Positions 23,601-38,600 of a DNA stretch of 64,000 nucleotides are shown in pieces. How positions within the stretch are numbered: the stretch's first letter is position 1; each line of letters begins with the position of its first letter. A model generated the notes under the pieces. It had not been told where the DNA came from. It worked only from the letters and a program-made list of their open reading frames with translations, and searched no databases. Source of the DNA: Hanleya hanleyi (lineage: Eukaryota; Mollusca; Polyplacophora; Lepidopleurida; Hanleyidae). A program made the position numbers and the translations under genes. The DNA lies in assembly GCA_036873755.1 (NCBI GenBank), contig JAVTVY010025112.1, forward strand, positions 39,182-103,181. The letters are read 5' to 3'.

Positions 23601-26600
23601 CTTTATCAGAAACTCCGATGTCCAACTTCTCATTTTCTATTCTTAAAATTGCAGGACCTCGATAGTGGAACAACTGCCTCAAATCGACCTACCTATTCAA
23701 GTCAAAGCTCAAACCATCAGCTTTGCATCAAATTGACCTGTTTCACAAGTGCTAGGATAAATATATGTATATAATATTAGATATGTTAGATTTTATTGGT
23801 TATTTTCTATTTCACCTTGTATTTTCTTTTTTTTGCAAGTACTTTCTTTTACACCACTTAGGGATAGAACAAGCCCCTAGGGTTTTATTCCCGCCAAAAT
23901 TTAATTTCAACAAAGAGGAGAACTAATAAACTTCGTACATTTACTGGACAGATGATATAAAAAGTATTCGTCTATAGGACATTCGTAACGTAATTCTGAT
24001 CACAAAGTGCTATTGTGATAAGCTGAAATCATTCGATCTCTATATACTTTTCTAAATAATAAAAAAATAAACAACTTCCGAGGGGTCCTCAGCTAAGAAA
24101 GTAATAAATTACCTGGAAGACATATCGGCACATGGGACCATGATCCATTCCGGCACACCATTTCTTTGTCTGAACTTAGGTGAGTTCCATCTATGCACTC
24201 AGCAGTAACAGTGAATCCTTCTGGTACCACCTGACCAGTCGACTGATGAAGAGTGCTTCCGAACTCTATTTGTGGAATCGCACAGAAATCTGGAAGAGAG
24301 ATACATGCAATATTCTACCTTACTCGTGTATTTTATCAAATAAACATGAGGGGGAAGTCCACCCATGATCTAATACCGTGTTACTGCAGTTGTGAAGAAC
24401 GATTGAATTTGACAAGTGCACTTGTAATCGCTCAAAATTCAAGTGTGCGCTAAAACAAATTACCTGTCGAAAGAAAAGCAAATGAAAAAATCTGGGTTAT
24501 CCCTTGAATAGACCAGAGACCCTAAAATTATAGGGTCTCTGAATAGATCTAGTTTGGGTCTGTTTATTTTGTTCAGATTATATTATCATCTTAACGGCAC
24601 TGTGTCGTCTGATTTCTATTGTAACAATAGATTTAAACACTGATGACGTTTTATACTTCTTTCAGTCACGGGATGAATTGTGATTACTTTAATTGTCACC
24701 GCACAGTGCAGGTGCGCGCGCAAAGCGTAAATTCCTTTATGTTACCCGGTGTGATGGATAAGAATGTCCTGGTGATTAGTGTCCCTTTTCATATCCTTCT
24801 CTATTGCAACCAAGGACGGACACTTGTCCCCAATGCGGAGAAAGGTAGGTTAGAAGATATATGGGCAGGACACTCTTAGCCACCGTACATTCTTAGCCTC
24901 CACACCGGCACACCAAACATCGGACGTGTTTGCCCGGTTTTGCCAGTCCAGGGATTTCGCGTTGGCAGATAAACTGATGTCGTGTTACATGTGGGAGGTA
25001 GCAGGGTAAATCGATAGAGGTATTATGAATTCCTCCTGCCATTTGTCATGGACGTACATTGAATGATGAGATAGAACTGGGATGAAACGTCATCAGGTTT
25101 CAGGCCTCTGCGTTGTAGATCATTAGAGAAATGTTAGACAAGTTGTAATCACGAAAGTCACGAAGCATTCAATTATATAACGTACTCATATTTTGTATCC
25201 GATCTTCAGGATCCATATAGCAACTCAGTTTGTCTCGAGTCATTGTCATTCCTTCCGGACATGCGCAAACTGACTGGATTCCACGTGGTAAGCACATATG
25301 GCTACACGTTTTATGCCTGTCGTGGCAAACATTCCCTGAAATGAACAGCCAGAAGAATTTAAACAATGTGCAGTCGATTATATTATCAATATGGGAGTGT
25401 TACAATTTCTTCCTTGCTAAAAAGACCCGAATTAAGGGCTGCGCATAAGAGATATATTAGAATAGAATTGCTGAGTAGAGTTGTGTGTAGTTAAGTACGA
25501 TGGGTAAAGGGTTCAGCTTTGGGAAAGTTGGTCAGATAAGGGGAGGAGGAGAGATAATCCAATGAATAAACTCACTTGCTACTTTTCTTCCTCTTTGCAC
25601 ATTCATGCTAACAGGCAGGAAGAATGGGCTCGATTCCCCCAACAGTACCTTATCCTCTCCGTTAGATTTTCTTACTCTGGGATAGAAATGCCTCACATTG
25701 TCAACCATGTAGAACAAAAAATATTGTACGTCCAAAGATCCGTTCCAGGGAGGCATTTTTATGAAAAGCGTCAGGCATTGAAAACTACTTGAAAATCCGT
25801 CGTTTACAAATGGCTTGTCCAGTTCTACCTGTTATATTCAGCGCTCCCATTAATGAATCAATATGGATCGGTGTCCTGGCCAACATGGATGCCTTACAGA
25901 AACACCCTAACAGAAGAGGTTCATTTTTTACCCCTGGATGTAAAAGGCAGTTAGAATATTATTAATCTGTGAATAATTTGGTTTCTTGTCAGATTCGCCG
26001 TCCCATGTTCCACCATCATGTAGATCAAGTAGATCGCTTACTTCTGATCAGCACGATTCTGACCAATTAGAAATTGTGCTTCCATGGAATATATTGAGAT
26101 TGTTTCTCGAGTATACTGGGATTTACATTAATGTAAAACTTATCCTCTCGGGGTTATTTTCAGGCTATTTGCGTGATTCCAGGTGCAAAGGACCATGGAT
26201 AAATTAGTTTACACGGAGAAATGCATTCAGCAGAACAGAACCCGTGTGAAGCTGGAGTGATTCTTACCTGTAAATGGATGACTGTGAGCGCTCGATCCAG
26301 TAGAGGTAGTTTGGATCGACGTCGAGGGCCTGCATTTTTTCGTCGGGTAAAGATACGATTATCTCCCTTCGACTTATCTCTGTGCTTGTACTCTCCAATC
26401 TCATACTGTTCTCGTCAAACCAGTACAGCCGATTCGCTGCAATGTTAAGCATAGAGGATTTAGCAAATAAATACTCCCTTAGAACAGAAAGTTCTGTACA
26501 CAAACGAAATGATACTGTTAAAAAAATACGGAAATATTTAATCAGAGCCTATCTTTCAAAATAGATATGTTTAGTTGAAGAACCTATATGTTCCTTCTTT

Positions 26601-29600
26601 GGCCTCCACTCCGTGGGGTCAGGGGGGGGGGGGGGAGGCTTTTTGGTTCAGCACATCCATTCTTGCAAAGAACCTTAGAAATACCCTTTTTCCTAGAGTG
26701 TGCAAGTCAGTATGGTACTCTGCAGGGTCTTAGCATTTTTCGCGTCTCAACAGCATTGCATAGAAGTCTTACTTCATTGCTGAATACATTCCCCAAACAT
26801 TCTCTGTTCTTGTGTTGAAGAGAATGTCTTGGAGAATTTCTAAACTTTCGGAGTTGAATCATTATTATCAATGAGAACCCTGGTAATAACCCCGAGTAAC
26901 CAATTACGCTTACTGTAGATATGCTTCCAGATCTATTCCTCGAGTGAGACGACTTTGGCATTAAATAATGAATGTTTTATTTAGGGGAGATTGGGGTACA
27001 GTGGGGCATGGGGCACAGTGGGACAAGCCGTCTAGCTCTTTTGTTAAGAACAAGAGGCACATAACATTACTATCAGCAGAAAGCTATCGCCCCTATACAA
27101 CTTCTATATTGATTACAAGTAAAACCTATCATTGGTAAAAAATTAAGGACTCAAAAACTGTTTTTGAGCAGTCCAAGTAAATTTTTAGGACTGAGGATGA
27201 TAGTTCGTTATGCGAAGTGTTCAGCAGTACTTCATCGCTGTTTTATTACTACTGAGAGAGGGTGGACAAAGGTACACTTCAATTATATCGATTTAGTATC
27301 TCAGCTGTATGTGTTAGTTTTTTGTCATCAAAAGGAATATATCATGCATGTGGGGCAGAGTGGGACACTTTTGCCGGGACAATAATAATCAAATGGTGAA
27401 ATTTCCTTTCATCCTGAAATGCCATCAAAGTGCATTATTTTGTTTCCTAGATGGTAGTATTTGCAAATCCTGTCAGATTTGATGAGTTTTACTAAAATTT
27501 TCAAAGTCAAATGCTTTCGTTGGGATGAGAATCACACAAAATATTTTTTTCCTCAAATTTGGCTCCTGGGAAATATTTTACGTAAAGCAGGGGCCTGAAA
27601 TAGCAACTAACTTAACCACCGCTGTTGAATATTCTAAACTCCTATGAAACATATTATTATATACTTCTTATAAAATGTATTTTGATTATTGTCCCATCGC
27701 ACCCCAGTGGGTGTCCCAGAGTACCCCATAGTGGGGCAAACTGGGACACATTTTTTTACGTTTTTAAAATAGAATCTTGAAGAAAAGTATAACAGATATT
27801 TCAGATTTTTTTGTGTGACTATGTCATAATAAGTATAAGTTATAACGAGAGTATACAAAGCTACACTACAGGACAATAATAACAGAGATTTTTGCAAAAA
27901 GGTGAAAAATGTCCCAGTGTACCCCAATCTCCCCTACGATTTGGCATTCGCATTTTTCTTAGACTCAGTCACGATTTCATTTGTCTTAATCACTGTTCAT
28001 TTTTAACCGTTCAGATTTCTCCAATCTCAGTAATACATGCAACTCAGATAATTTGATCACGGTGGATATAACAATGGAGTTTACCAATAATGTTTCTGTG
28101 TCCACAACTGTCCTCTGGGACCTGCTTTTACATCTGCATCAACGGATGTCAGTTATGTACCATGACTTTAGCTAAACTTCTCTATATACAATTTCAGGGC
28201 AGATTATCTACTCACCGTCTCGTCATTAATGCCGCTATTTCTCACGAAATCGCTTCAACTCTACGTACAATGTTTCCTACAAATGCATGTTTCTGCTCAA
28301 AGAACTCTCATTGAAGCGAATAAATTCGTATTTCCTGCTGTCTGATCAAAATAAAAGTAATTGTCGATCCGCTATATGTGAGGTGATTTGGCCTTCCGTA
28401 ATTGTTCAATAACAACGTCCTTTGAAACCGAAGAGAACCATGTTCTCGGGAAAGCTTAGACAGTTCCGCTCTATGCAGTTCGTAACCCATCAGTACTGTT
28501 CAGAAAGGTCCTGATATTGGATGTTTCTGTGCAGTAACTGAGTGATACTGTGCGGAAATCTTCAGGTCAGTACTGTAAAGTCATTAACTGAGCTGTTCAT
28601 CAGAGCCAACAACTGGAAATTCCCATCCCGTTCAGTAGGAGTGTGGAGGCTAAGAGTGTCCCCTCTATAGGAGTGTCCGTAGACTCATCTCCAGGATAGG
28701 GTTGTCCTAGGCAGGACTGGAGTGTCCTAGGCAATATCTCCGTGTTATGCTCCATTTTATAGGGTAGGACACTGTTAGCCAAGCGAACACTCTAAGCCGT
28801 TACAGGGACATAGAACTGTACAGTAACTGCTTGGTACCTATCAGTGACTCAGCGGTACTGTATATGACTAATCAGTACAGTTAGGTCAGCAACTGGTCAG
28901 TAATACAGATACTACATAATACTGATCAATCCCAGCATTAGTTGCGTACAAAATAGTCGTACAAAATGTTTTGTACATACCTGCTGAATCCAGTGAGAGC
29001 CCGACGGGTCGAGATGGTAAAGGCATGAACAATGTGAAATTACTTCCGTCCATGTTACATCGGAGAATGCCGGATGATGTAGACACGAACAATATCCTTA
29101 GAACAAACAATTGGACGAGGAAATTTCATTACATTTCATTTTGGATGTTTGCGAACTAGGTTTATCCTGCTTTAAGTATTTGACGTTCTTACTGAACTAT
29201 ATCATTGGCCATCATTTGAGCCCACTCTGGAATATCTACCGTGCCTTCGGAGAATAACTAGGTTTATTGAACACGATAAATCTGCTTCGATAGGGGATTT
29301 TCATGCGAAAATTTGTTTCCAGTCAGGATAATTAAGACTTTCAGAAATCAAAGCTGTAAAAACGGCAGTACATGGAAATAGATGGGAAATAGAAAAAAAG
29401 CATCCTACTTGGTAGTGCGATTCTCACCCCTGTTCTGCATGTGTTACGAGATCTCGCGCATCAGTCACGTTGTTGGCGATAATGGCGTGATATAATGTAT
29501 CTGTGGTAATTACGCCTATGACGGAATCCCCGACGTCAAGGTAATACAGTAGTCGAGTGTTTTCTTCGACCACTAGCTTTATGACACCTGCAAGGAATTT

Positions 29601-32600
29601 TTGTATTATTATAAATTCCTTTTGTAGAGACGTTATAAATTTACCCAGTAATCTACCAGAGATGTAGAAATACATTGACTGCTCACATTGATGTCATATA
29701 GTCCTCAAAAAAAACATTTCAATCATTGAATCATGCCTGTCATATGGAATCTACCGAAGATTATACCATTATTCTGGGAATGAGATCCTTGTCAAGTGGA
29801 TATTACTAATGCCATAAGGCAATTGTGGAGACTCACTCAAATTTTCCCGGGTCAGTAACACTTCTTGTTCGCTGCCGTTCATGTGAGCTCTGTTAATGGT
29901 TCCTTGCATGACGTCACTCCAATAAACCTGGATGAGATAACTGACATTAGAGTGAATAATAAATACCGCATCCAGGCTTGTGAGAATCCATCAGATTTGC
30001 TGATGTATTCCTCGTGTATAGGCATTCATTCGTGGATATAGATAGTCCATTCATCCTCGAGTCCATAAAGTTGCCATCTTGGAATTCAAGAACTATATTA
30101 AATACCTAATTTCCCAAGAACGTAACGGTTCATTTTGAAATCAGATGCACAGCAACCGAGTCGGTTAATGGCGGACATCCACGATACAAAAAATTCGGGG
30201 CTGGCAGTGAAAAGTCTATGCCGCTACTTCTTGGCCCTGTCTCTTCAATTAGTGAACCAAATTTTAAATTAAACCAGAAGACATCACTTTCTAATTTTGA
30301 AAATGAAATCATTTATGCTAACCTTCTCATCCACGGGGTTATAAGAAACACTGTGTGGTTGTTGTAATGTCTGAAGGGGTAAAGCGTGGAAATGGAACAT
30401 CCATAGGTCAAGTTGGATGATAGCCCCGAGTCTTTGGTCCGCCACGAGGATAAATTTATCGTTAACAAAATCTGATGAAGGAAAAGGCACATGTTACAAC
30501 AGACTAACGTTAATGATATGGTTAAAACAGTATTTTATCTCATTAATGAAATAAAATGGAATTGGGGAATTTGCTTGGCCTATATCAACATCTCTCTTCA
30601 CAGAACGTTATATTACAATAATGTTCAAGAAATATATTTCTAACCGACATCATAAAGAGAAGCAGACAGCGTAGTATTCAAATGAGAATAATAAATGAAA
30701 GAGAAATAGTGCAGATTACGACTGGTAACGTTAAGAGATAGTATTATCCGAAGCACGGTACTAGGTCGTACATATATGGCATATAATAAACCAGAAATCT
30801 GTTTGAAATGAAAATGTAGTAATTGATTCTTGAAAATAACCGAATATTCCTTATAGTTTAGATCATCGCTGCCAAACAGTAGGGTGTTAATATCTATGGT
30901 ATGATTAGAATAAACGTTCGAAAGATACTGTCTGAAATTGGTTTGTATGATGCGTCGGCAATCACGGGAGAAATAAGATAAACCCTCTCCGACGATACAC
31001 AAGTCCAACCACTGGTCGCAAACTCTCAGATTACACCGGCGCTTACCTCAATGTTACAATCTCTGAAAATGACCCACATTTAATCCTTACCCACCAGTTT
31101 AACATTTTCAGTCCATGGTGACGGCCCCGATAATAAATCCAAAAGAGAAATCAGCCTTTGAACTGTTCAGCCGAAGATCCACTCTGAAACACCCGCCATG
31201 TCATTTTGAAGTCGAGTTCATCAATATTGGGAGGTAATTTGAACATCGTCGAAAACTGTCCTATGGGGCGTTTTTTTTTCAATGCATGTTTCACTTAGAC
31301 AAATCACAGTTACCAGTAGTGTTGATTAATAAAAGGCGAGTGCCTTAATAAGTAACCTAAAAGATTCAAGACTAATGGAAGAATAACAAATGTTATTTGA
31401 CTTTCCTAATCCAGTTTCTGTAATGCCCATGCAATGAATTTTCCGACAGTATCAACGAGATAATCAAAGTCAATTTTCAGATTGTCATACACAAATTGAC
31501 GTCACCTTCACAAATTGACGTCGCCATATCGGTGAATTCGGTTTTAAAATGGCATGGCGGTTGTTAAAAGTGGGGCTCAATATATTATAAACTGATTACT
31601 CGTTTGGATGTATGATCGGGGCGTTACCATTAACTGTAAATATTGCACTGGCGCGTAATGATTAATTGTGGACCATTTTCAGAGAGTGTAACATCGAGGA
31701 AAGCGCATGTGTAATCTATGCGTTTGTGACCAGTGAGTGAAGAGCTTTACTGCATGGCGTTGAGAACTACGAGACGCCATGTAAAAACCTTGCCCAAAGC
31801 TGTTACGGAATGTTGTTAATACATGTAGTAATTTCCGGCGGCGCGGCGCCGCCGGATATCTGAATTCGGTAAACATGGGAGCGGCTATCTTGATATTGGA
31901 CGAGTAACAGGTGTTTTCTCGAGCCATACTTCAAAGGCGTGCCATGGAGTGATCCAACTAGTTTCATATCGTAAAACGACAGGATTGTATCACCCGTTCG
32001 TGGTTAACACATTAATATTAATTCTGTTATAATGAATTCATCGAATAAATGTCCTTTAGTACTATTTTATTATGACTGAGAGACCAAATCGGTGACCATA
32101 CATGATCAAGTTATTCACCTGTACGTCTGCAGCAAAATGTTTGAGATTGAACTGCGAGTTACTAAAAACTCGAAACAGTAAAACACGCGGAGCGGATTGA
32201 TGTGTAGAGAAAGTCGATCTAGGCTTAATTTACAATGACACACATCAATAAAGAAATAGTGGCTTGATGATGGGTCCCATATAATGCCACACGCGAACTC
32301 TTACATCAGGCTATATGAAGTGACTTAATATGTCAACCAGAGAACATTACTTTCAAAGTCCTAGTTGGACATGCGGTTCATGTGCACATTTTGCCAGCAA
32401 GCACTTAACTTCCGGCTAACCCCACACTTTCCAGATGGGTCATTGCGCGAACTACATTAGTCAAACCTTTAATGAAAACAAACAAATCGACGTTTTTTTT
32501 AACCATAATTGTGCATCGTTACCTGTATTCACCAGTTGCACACGTAATCGGCTTGTAATACGCAGATTATAAGCTACAAACGTTTCCGCCGGCATTGATG

Positions 32601-35600
32601 CATTGATGCATCTGCATCAATAAGTTTTCTTGTGTAAGTAATGAATCCTGCTGCGTGACTATCGTCCATTTCTGTTCGAAGAATTTGAATAATCAAGGAT
32701 TCAATGCTGAACACCTTACCTGTTATGCAACTTTTGTTGTTGTTTGACAGCCTGTATCCAAAGGCGCATGCGCACGTGTAGTTATAAAAGTTTGGCAGAC
32801 ACAGATGCTGACAGCCACCATTTTGTTTTCCACACGGATCTAGAAAAATTATCGTAATCAATATGACTATTAGATAGAGCTTTGGTCAGATTTTCTGTCC
32901 TGCTGGAAAATATATTTCTCATTCCTTTTAAAGAAAATATGGAATAGTTACCATTAGGACATGTTTAAACGGTCTCTGAACAGCATCAGCGAAATGATTA
33001 TTTACAGGTACATGCTGAACAAATTCTACTTGAATGATATGAGACAACTTTTTTTATGTTACGAGTTAAGAACATTAATAGGTTCTCTGTGAAATACAAA
33101 ATAACAGTGACATGTCAATTATCTTATTCTCATATATTCACATTTACTGCGCAAAAAAGCATAGAAGCAAGTTTCCAGATTTGACCTCTGTGTAGTTACT
33201 CTGTGAAGAAATAATGTACGATTGTATATTTACACTCTGCAACCTACCAACCTTTAAAAACGACCAAATCCAGATGATGCCAATTTCAATGTGCTAGAAA
33301 TGTCCAAACATTTTAAATAGTCAAGTGCAGCCCAAATAGGCAAATATTGAATGTGTTTTAGATTGAATTTGTTCTTTTTATTTGTGCTTAGAACATTTTT
33401 GGAATGTATTCACGAATAGGACTACAATCATAAATGTATGCAATAGACGGATATGTTTATGATTTGCTTACTGAAATAGAACGGTTGATTTCCCGGATGG
33501 TGGAACATAACGTCATAAGGGAGACCATCTTCAGGATGATGGCCAACATACCGCCCGGTCTTCTTGTTCACAGCGTGTAATCCTCTAGAGTCATATCGCC
33601 AGTCAGCGTATATCACGTATTCCTGTGAAAATACACGGTTTGTGAGATATTTGTAAGAAGCTTTTTGTAGAAAAGGATCCGACAATGCCGATGATGGGGG
33701 CATATCAACATTGGTGAAGAACAGATGAAAACGAGATGGGCAGACACTCCCAAGGCTCGATGGAGCGTTTATCTGAGATATGGATGCTCCATTGGCCGAG
33801 ATAGTGGCTCAGACAATCACGGTCGATTATTCTGCTTTCAATCAGCATGACAACTTATTTACAACTTCGATATATATATATCTGGTGAGGAGAATTGTAT
33901 ATTTGTTGCGAAATATACTATCTCAGAGTGCACGGGATTTGGCCCTACATTTTGCTTATGAAACAATCCGTTTGTTTTGCTTATTTGCTCAGAATCTAAA
34001 CTGGAATCTTTCAAACTACGTTTACTTCTCGACTAAAATAACGTTACCTTCATTACAGTGAGTGATCTGATGACAGAGTGAACTTGTTGATAGACTACTT
34101 TCCGTTCAGCGCCATCTAGCCTGATAGATACAATGTGGCCGTAGGCTTCATCCGACCAGTATAATCTGAAACAAGAAAATAGGACAATCAATTATTTAAA
34201 TTTGTGAATGAGGAATACACGAAGGAGATAATACTAGGTATGCCGGATAAACGAAGGAGACAATACTAGGTATGCCTTATAAACGAAGAAGACAACACCA
34301 GGTATGCCAGATAAACAAATGAGACAATACTAGGTATGTTGGATAAACGAACGAGACAACACCAGGTATGCCGGCCAACGAATGAGACAGCACTAGGTAT
34401 GCCGGGTGAAAGAATGGGACAACACTATGTATGCCGGATAAACGAAGGAGATAATACTAGGTATGTCGTGACTGCGTGGTCGCCGGCGTGGCATACGTCA
34501 CTCACCGGTGTGACCGAAGAACCAGAACGAGGTACGACAGCGATAGTCGTATACTATGTGTACACTGAGAGCGAAGGAGATTCACCATGATACCCAAACG
34601 ACTAGAGAGCCCTGGTTGTCGGGTAGATTTCCGTGGGTTTCAGAACTATTCCCCAAAGTATTCGCTATGATGCTGGAATGGTTATTTGGAAGTTAAGGAC
34701 AACTGGTTCTCGACAAGATACCCTACGGATTCGTCACGATTCCCCAGTTTCTCCACGTGATTTCCCTGATCACCTCACACCGTGGCTGTGAGATCTTCGG
34801 CGCATGCGTGTGGTTTTTTACATTCCTACTGCCTGTCTGCTGTTCAGTGTCTACTATGGGTAGTCTTTGTTCAGAAAAATCCACACCAATCTTCTGCTTC
34901 TTCATCCCATCGATGTGATATTTCATACCAGTTACATTTATCGAAACCTCAAGAATGATTTTCAAAGCTTTTGTTCCAAATGTGATACGGTATATTGTTC
35001 TTGGATCAACATCAATGTGAAGGACAACACTGGTTTCTTACAATTCCCACATGAACATGCATATTGTGCTTAAATTCATTTTCTAAGGAAAAATATTTTG
35101 TCAAACCGATCGGAGTTATTATAAGTCAGACTATAATAATTTCTATTAAGACTGAGAACAGGAACGGACAGTAACAAACCATCATTGATATTGTTCGCAT
35201 TCATAATTGATTCATAACACCGAGTGGAATAGGAAAACCAGCAATAAATTATCCCCCACGACGACCCAAGACATCGAGAGGATTCCCTTGATGACCCCCC
35301 TATAGGGCATCCGGTTGATTCACTTGAAGCATCACAACGATTTCCATATTTCTCTCAGTGTACGACTTGCATATGCTACACCTGACTTATTAAGATGATC
35401 TTCAGAGCCACACAGGGGGCGGGGCTAGTGTACGCGCCACCACAGTGCTCTCGTTTGTTGCGTAGGAAATGGAATGCTGGCATGCATATCAAATCTGGAG
35501 TCATGCACGAAGGCTTCCTAGCTTGGTCAAGTAATTTATGGAATGAGAGTGGGTGGGAGCGAGAGTATATACAGCACAGAATTATGGCCAGCTCTACTAG

Positions 35601-38600
35601 GCAGAATGCTAGATATGGGGTGGGTAATGGATGGAACAACACATGGCTCTACCAGGTCAAATTGAGATCAGCCCATCGAATTATGGAGACTGATTTCAAC
35701 AATATTTACTATGAGAAACTGGGACCCAGGGCATCAAAGCCTCAGTCGCGAGTGAACGGATCTCCAAGATGGATACTCGTTAATCAATCTTATTAAAATT
35801 ATATCTCAAAAGGCTGCGGCGTAGATGGATCTAACGACATGTCTCTGTTCTGCTCGTTCACCAATCGACAGAGTTCTGTGAAATGTCAGAAACTGAAACG
35901 AGTTAGACTGTTTTCATAATAGACTGGGTGAGTCTCCCACACTTATGACAATCTGGGTCAGTCTGCGACGGTAGCCAGCCACAAAAGAGCAGAAGTTCCA
36001 CCCGATCTAGACAAACGTCAGACATCAATTGATTTAACACCTTTAACACATAACTAATCTCAATCCAATTTGAATTTTCTGATGAACAAAACTAATTTCA
36101 ACCTCTCCCGTTGAATGTCCAACACTAGATCTGTAGGCTGAATCATGGCCTCTGTCACAATGCTTTGCCGATAGGATCCGTCCATGTAGCAGCTCTCTAG
36201 ACCCGGGGCATCACTGATCCAAAAAATCTTTCTTTAAAATAAATAAATAAATGAAAAGATCAGTACAAGGTCGATTATTGTGCGAGTCGATTTAGAAGTT
36301 TTTGAATCTTGAAAATGTACATGTTGCTAAGTGCCTGGAAGGGAACTGTTGTGTCAGAGAATATGACAGTAGATAGGAAGTGAGAGTTCTAGCACGGCTG
36401 GCATCAGTTCGTTCGACAAGGCGCTGTCGTATATATTAGTGAATTAAATCCTAAAAGTATGAGGTCCTCATGTGAGTCTGTGAGTAAGGAGAATGTGTGA
36501 GTTCATAAATGGACCACTTTAAGGGTATTACCCTCGCATCTCAGTACATTTCCTCATTTGGCTAGGACACTACCATGCCAACCAAATCAATCTGGTTGCG
36601 CCAGAACACCCACTTTTCATCTACAAAATGATTGTGGAAAGGTTGGAAACTATCGGTAATATTTACTAACACGATTTTTATGCTTTCAAATTGTGTTTGA
36701 TTTATTTCAGGCATATCACAATGGAGGTCTTTAAACTATTTCACGTTCACCTTCTACCCGGGTGAAGAGCCAAGAACCTCGGTCTGTATTTCTCCCTCTG
36801 TATTAGATATTCGATGTAGTGACCCTGACTATTGGAAACCAAGAGTGCGCGTTTCACCGAATCTGTCCAAAATACATTCCTTGTGCTCCAGTCAACAACC
36901 AAACCTGAAAAGCACAGGAAGAATCTTAGACCCAGCAGCAAAGACCCTAATATTGTGGTCCATTGTAACTTTCAAACTTTGTTGACATATATGTGATGGT
37001 TTTAATGATGTTATAATATACAACGAAATTTGGAAGTTCAAGCAAATGGTTCAGTAGAAGAAACCTGCGTAAAGCTTGCAGTATATTCACGCATATAGAA
37101 TGCGACATACCTTCTACTTCTCCAACAGTGAGGATGATCTGTTCCACTTTTGAATGATAGTTTAGACCAATTTTCAATATAGCCTGAAGTGAAAAGAACA
37201 AAAAAAAATAACATCTTTTGTTCTTTATAGCTGGTCCCGCTTCGAAACACGTACAACCTGGATTGGAACATAGTAACAATTTTCCACACTTTTTGCATTG
37301 GCCTCCTTTAGAACATCTACACGAAATTCTGGATGGTGAATTTTTCATTAATACAATATTGATCCGGTATTGATATAAACAGTCGCCTCCCCTAACAAAG
37401 ATCGTCTTCACACGATGATCAAGACATCCATTCGGCAGTATATTTTTCCACATTTTTATGGTCTTTTGATGAACAACCACAATCAAAGTGCATAAGAGGT
37501 AATTGGGAATTCATTTTAACAGATCTCACTATTGCCGACAAATCAACATACTTACTTTAGATTTCGTTTCAGAGCAATATATTACACCGTTGTGAACATC
37601 GGAGGTGAGTTTATGTGGGCGATAACTCTTAGAATACACAATGTCTTGGGAGGTTATAGCTGCCGTTACGTCCGCAAAATTTCTGGGGATTCTGTAAATA
37701 CCATGGCGCTTCGTAAACATCATGGCGTTCCGAAACACAGGCAAATTGGGGTCCGCTGTTAAATAATGTAATATACAAACGTGATACGTTTATCTGGAAT
37801 ATGTTCCCTGGAGTGACTTATTGCACATACACCGATTTATTGATAATATTTGTTTTACAGATTAACGCCGTACCCGATGTGAGATAATTAAATTCTGGTA
37901 TAAATAATTCTTTATCACATAAGACCGCGTCGACACAAAGACGGTAAAACATTGTCTCTGCACTGAAATACCGGAACATCGTTCCCTGAGCTCCATGTAC
38001 GCCCTCGCCCGAGAGAATAGATCGGCCCAGTGGAACACCAGATCTCGTGATCTGGATGGGACTATCAAAATTTGTTGTCAGGGGTAACTGAATTTCAAAT
38101 GAGTACAATGCCTACATTTATTCCGTAATTTAGCATTTATAACGTTTATAAACTATGCTTTAGAATAGAAATAAAGGATGGTTTTCCGTCCTCTAACTGT
38201 TTTGATAATGAATGGTAACACGGAATTGCCTTTATGTTTTAGGACTCAGACTGCGGCTTCGTCCCAAAGCAATAGTCAATTCCGTTTTACCATCCATTAT
38301 CTGAGTAGCTAGAGGACGGAAATCTAATATTTATTTCTCAACCCTATCTGGCCTGGGCGATTTGGGGTGTACCGCAACCTTGGGGGAGGGGGCGGGGGAG
38401 CGAAAAGTGCCCCCTATATATTTTCGCAATCCATAAGACTAAGAGGGCTGAAACTTACCACACTATATCTTCCTGTCAAGCTCTACTAGAAAATGTAAAA
38501 AAAAAAATCAAGATGGCCGCCATGATGACGTCACAGTGACTTCATTTTCAGTTTTTGGTCGATTTTTCGTTCAGATTTTCCGACTTTGTTTTATTCAGGC

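Noticed and set aside
35395..35796. 133-residue plus-strand open frame in a gene B intron
   Set aside because: It has no recognisable domain, no promoter or splice context, and lies opposite to gene B; chance open frame or old repeat.
37818..38108. 96-residue open frame between the first EGF and first propeller exons of gene B
   Set aside because: Its borders are out of phase with both neighbours, while the flanking exons join perfectly without it ([11 protein letters not shown]).
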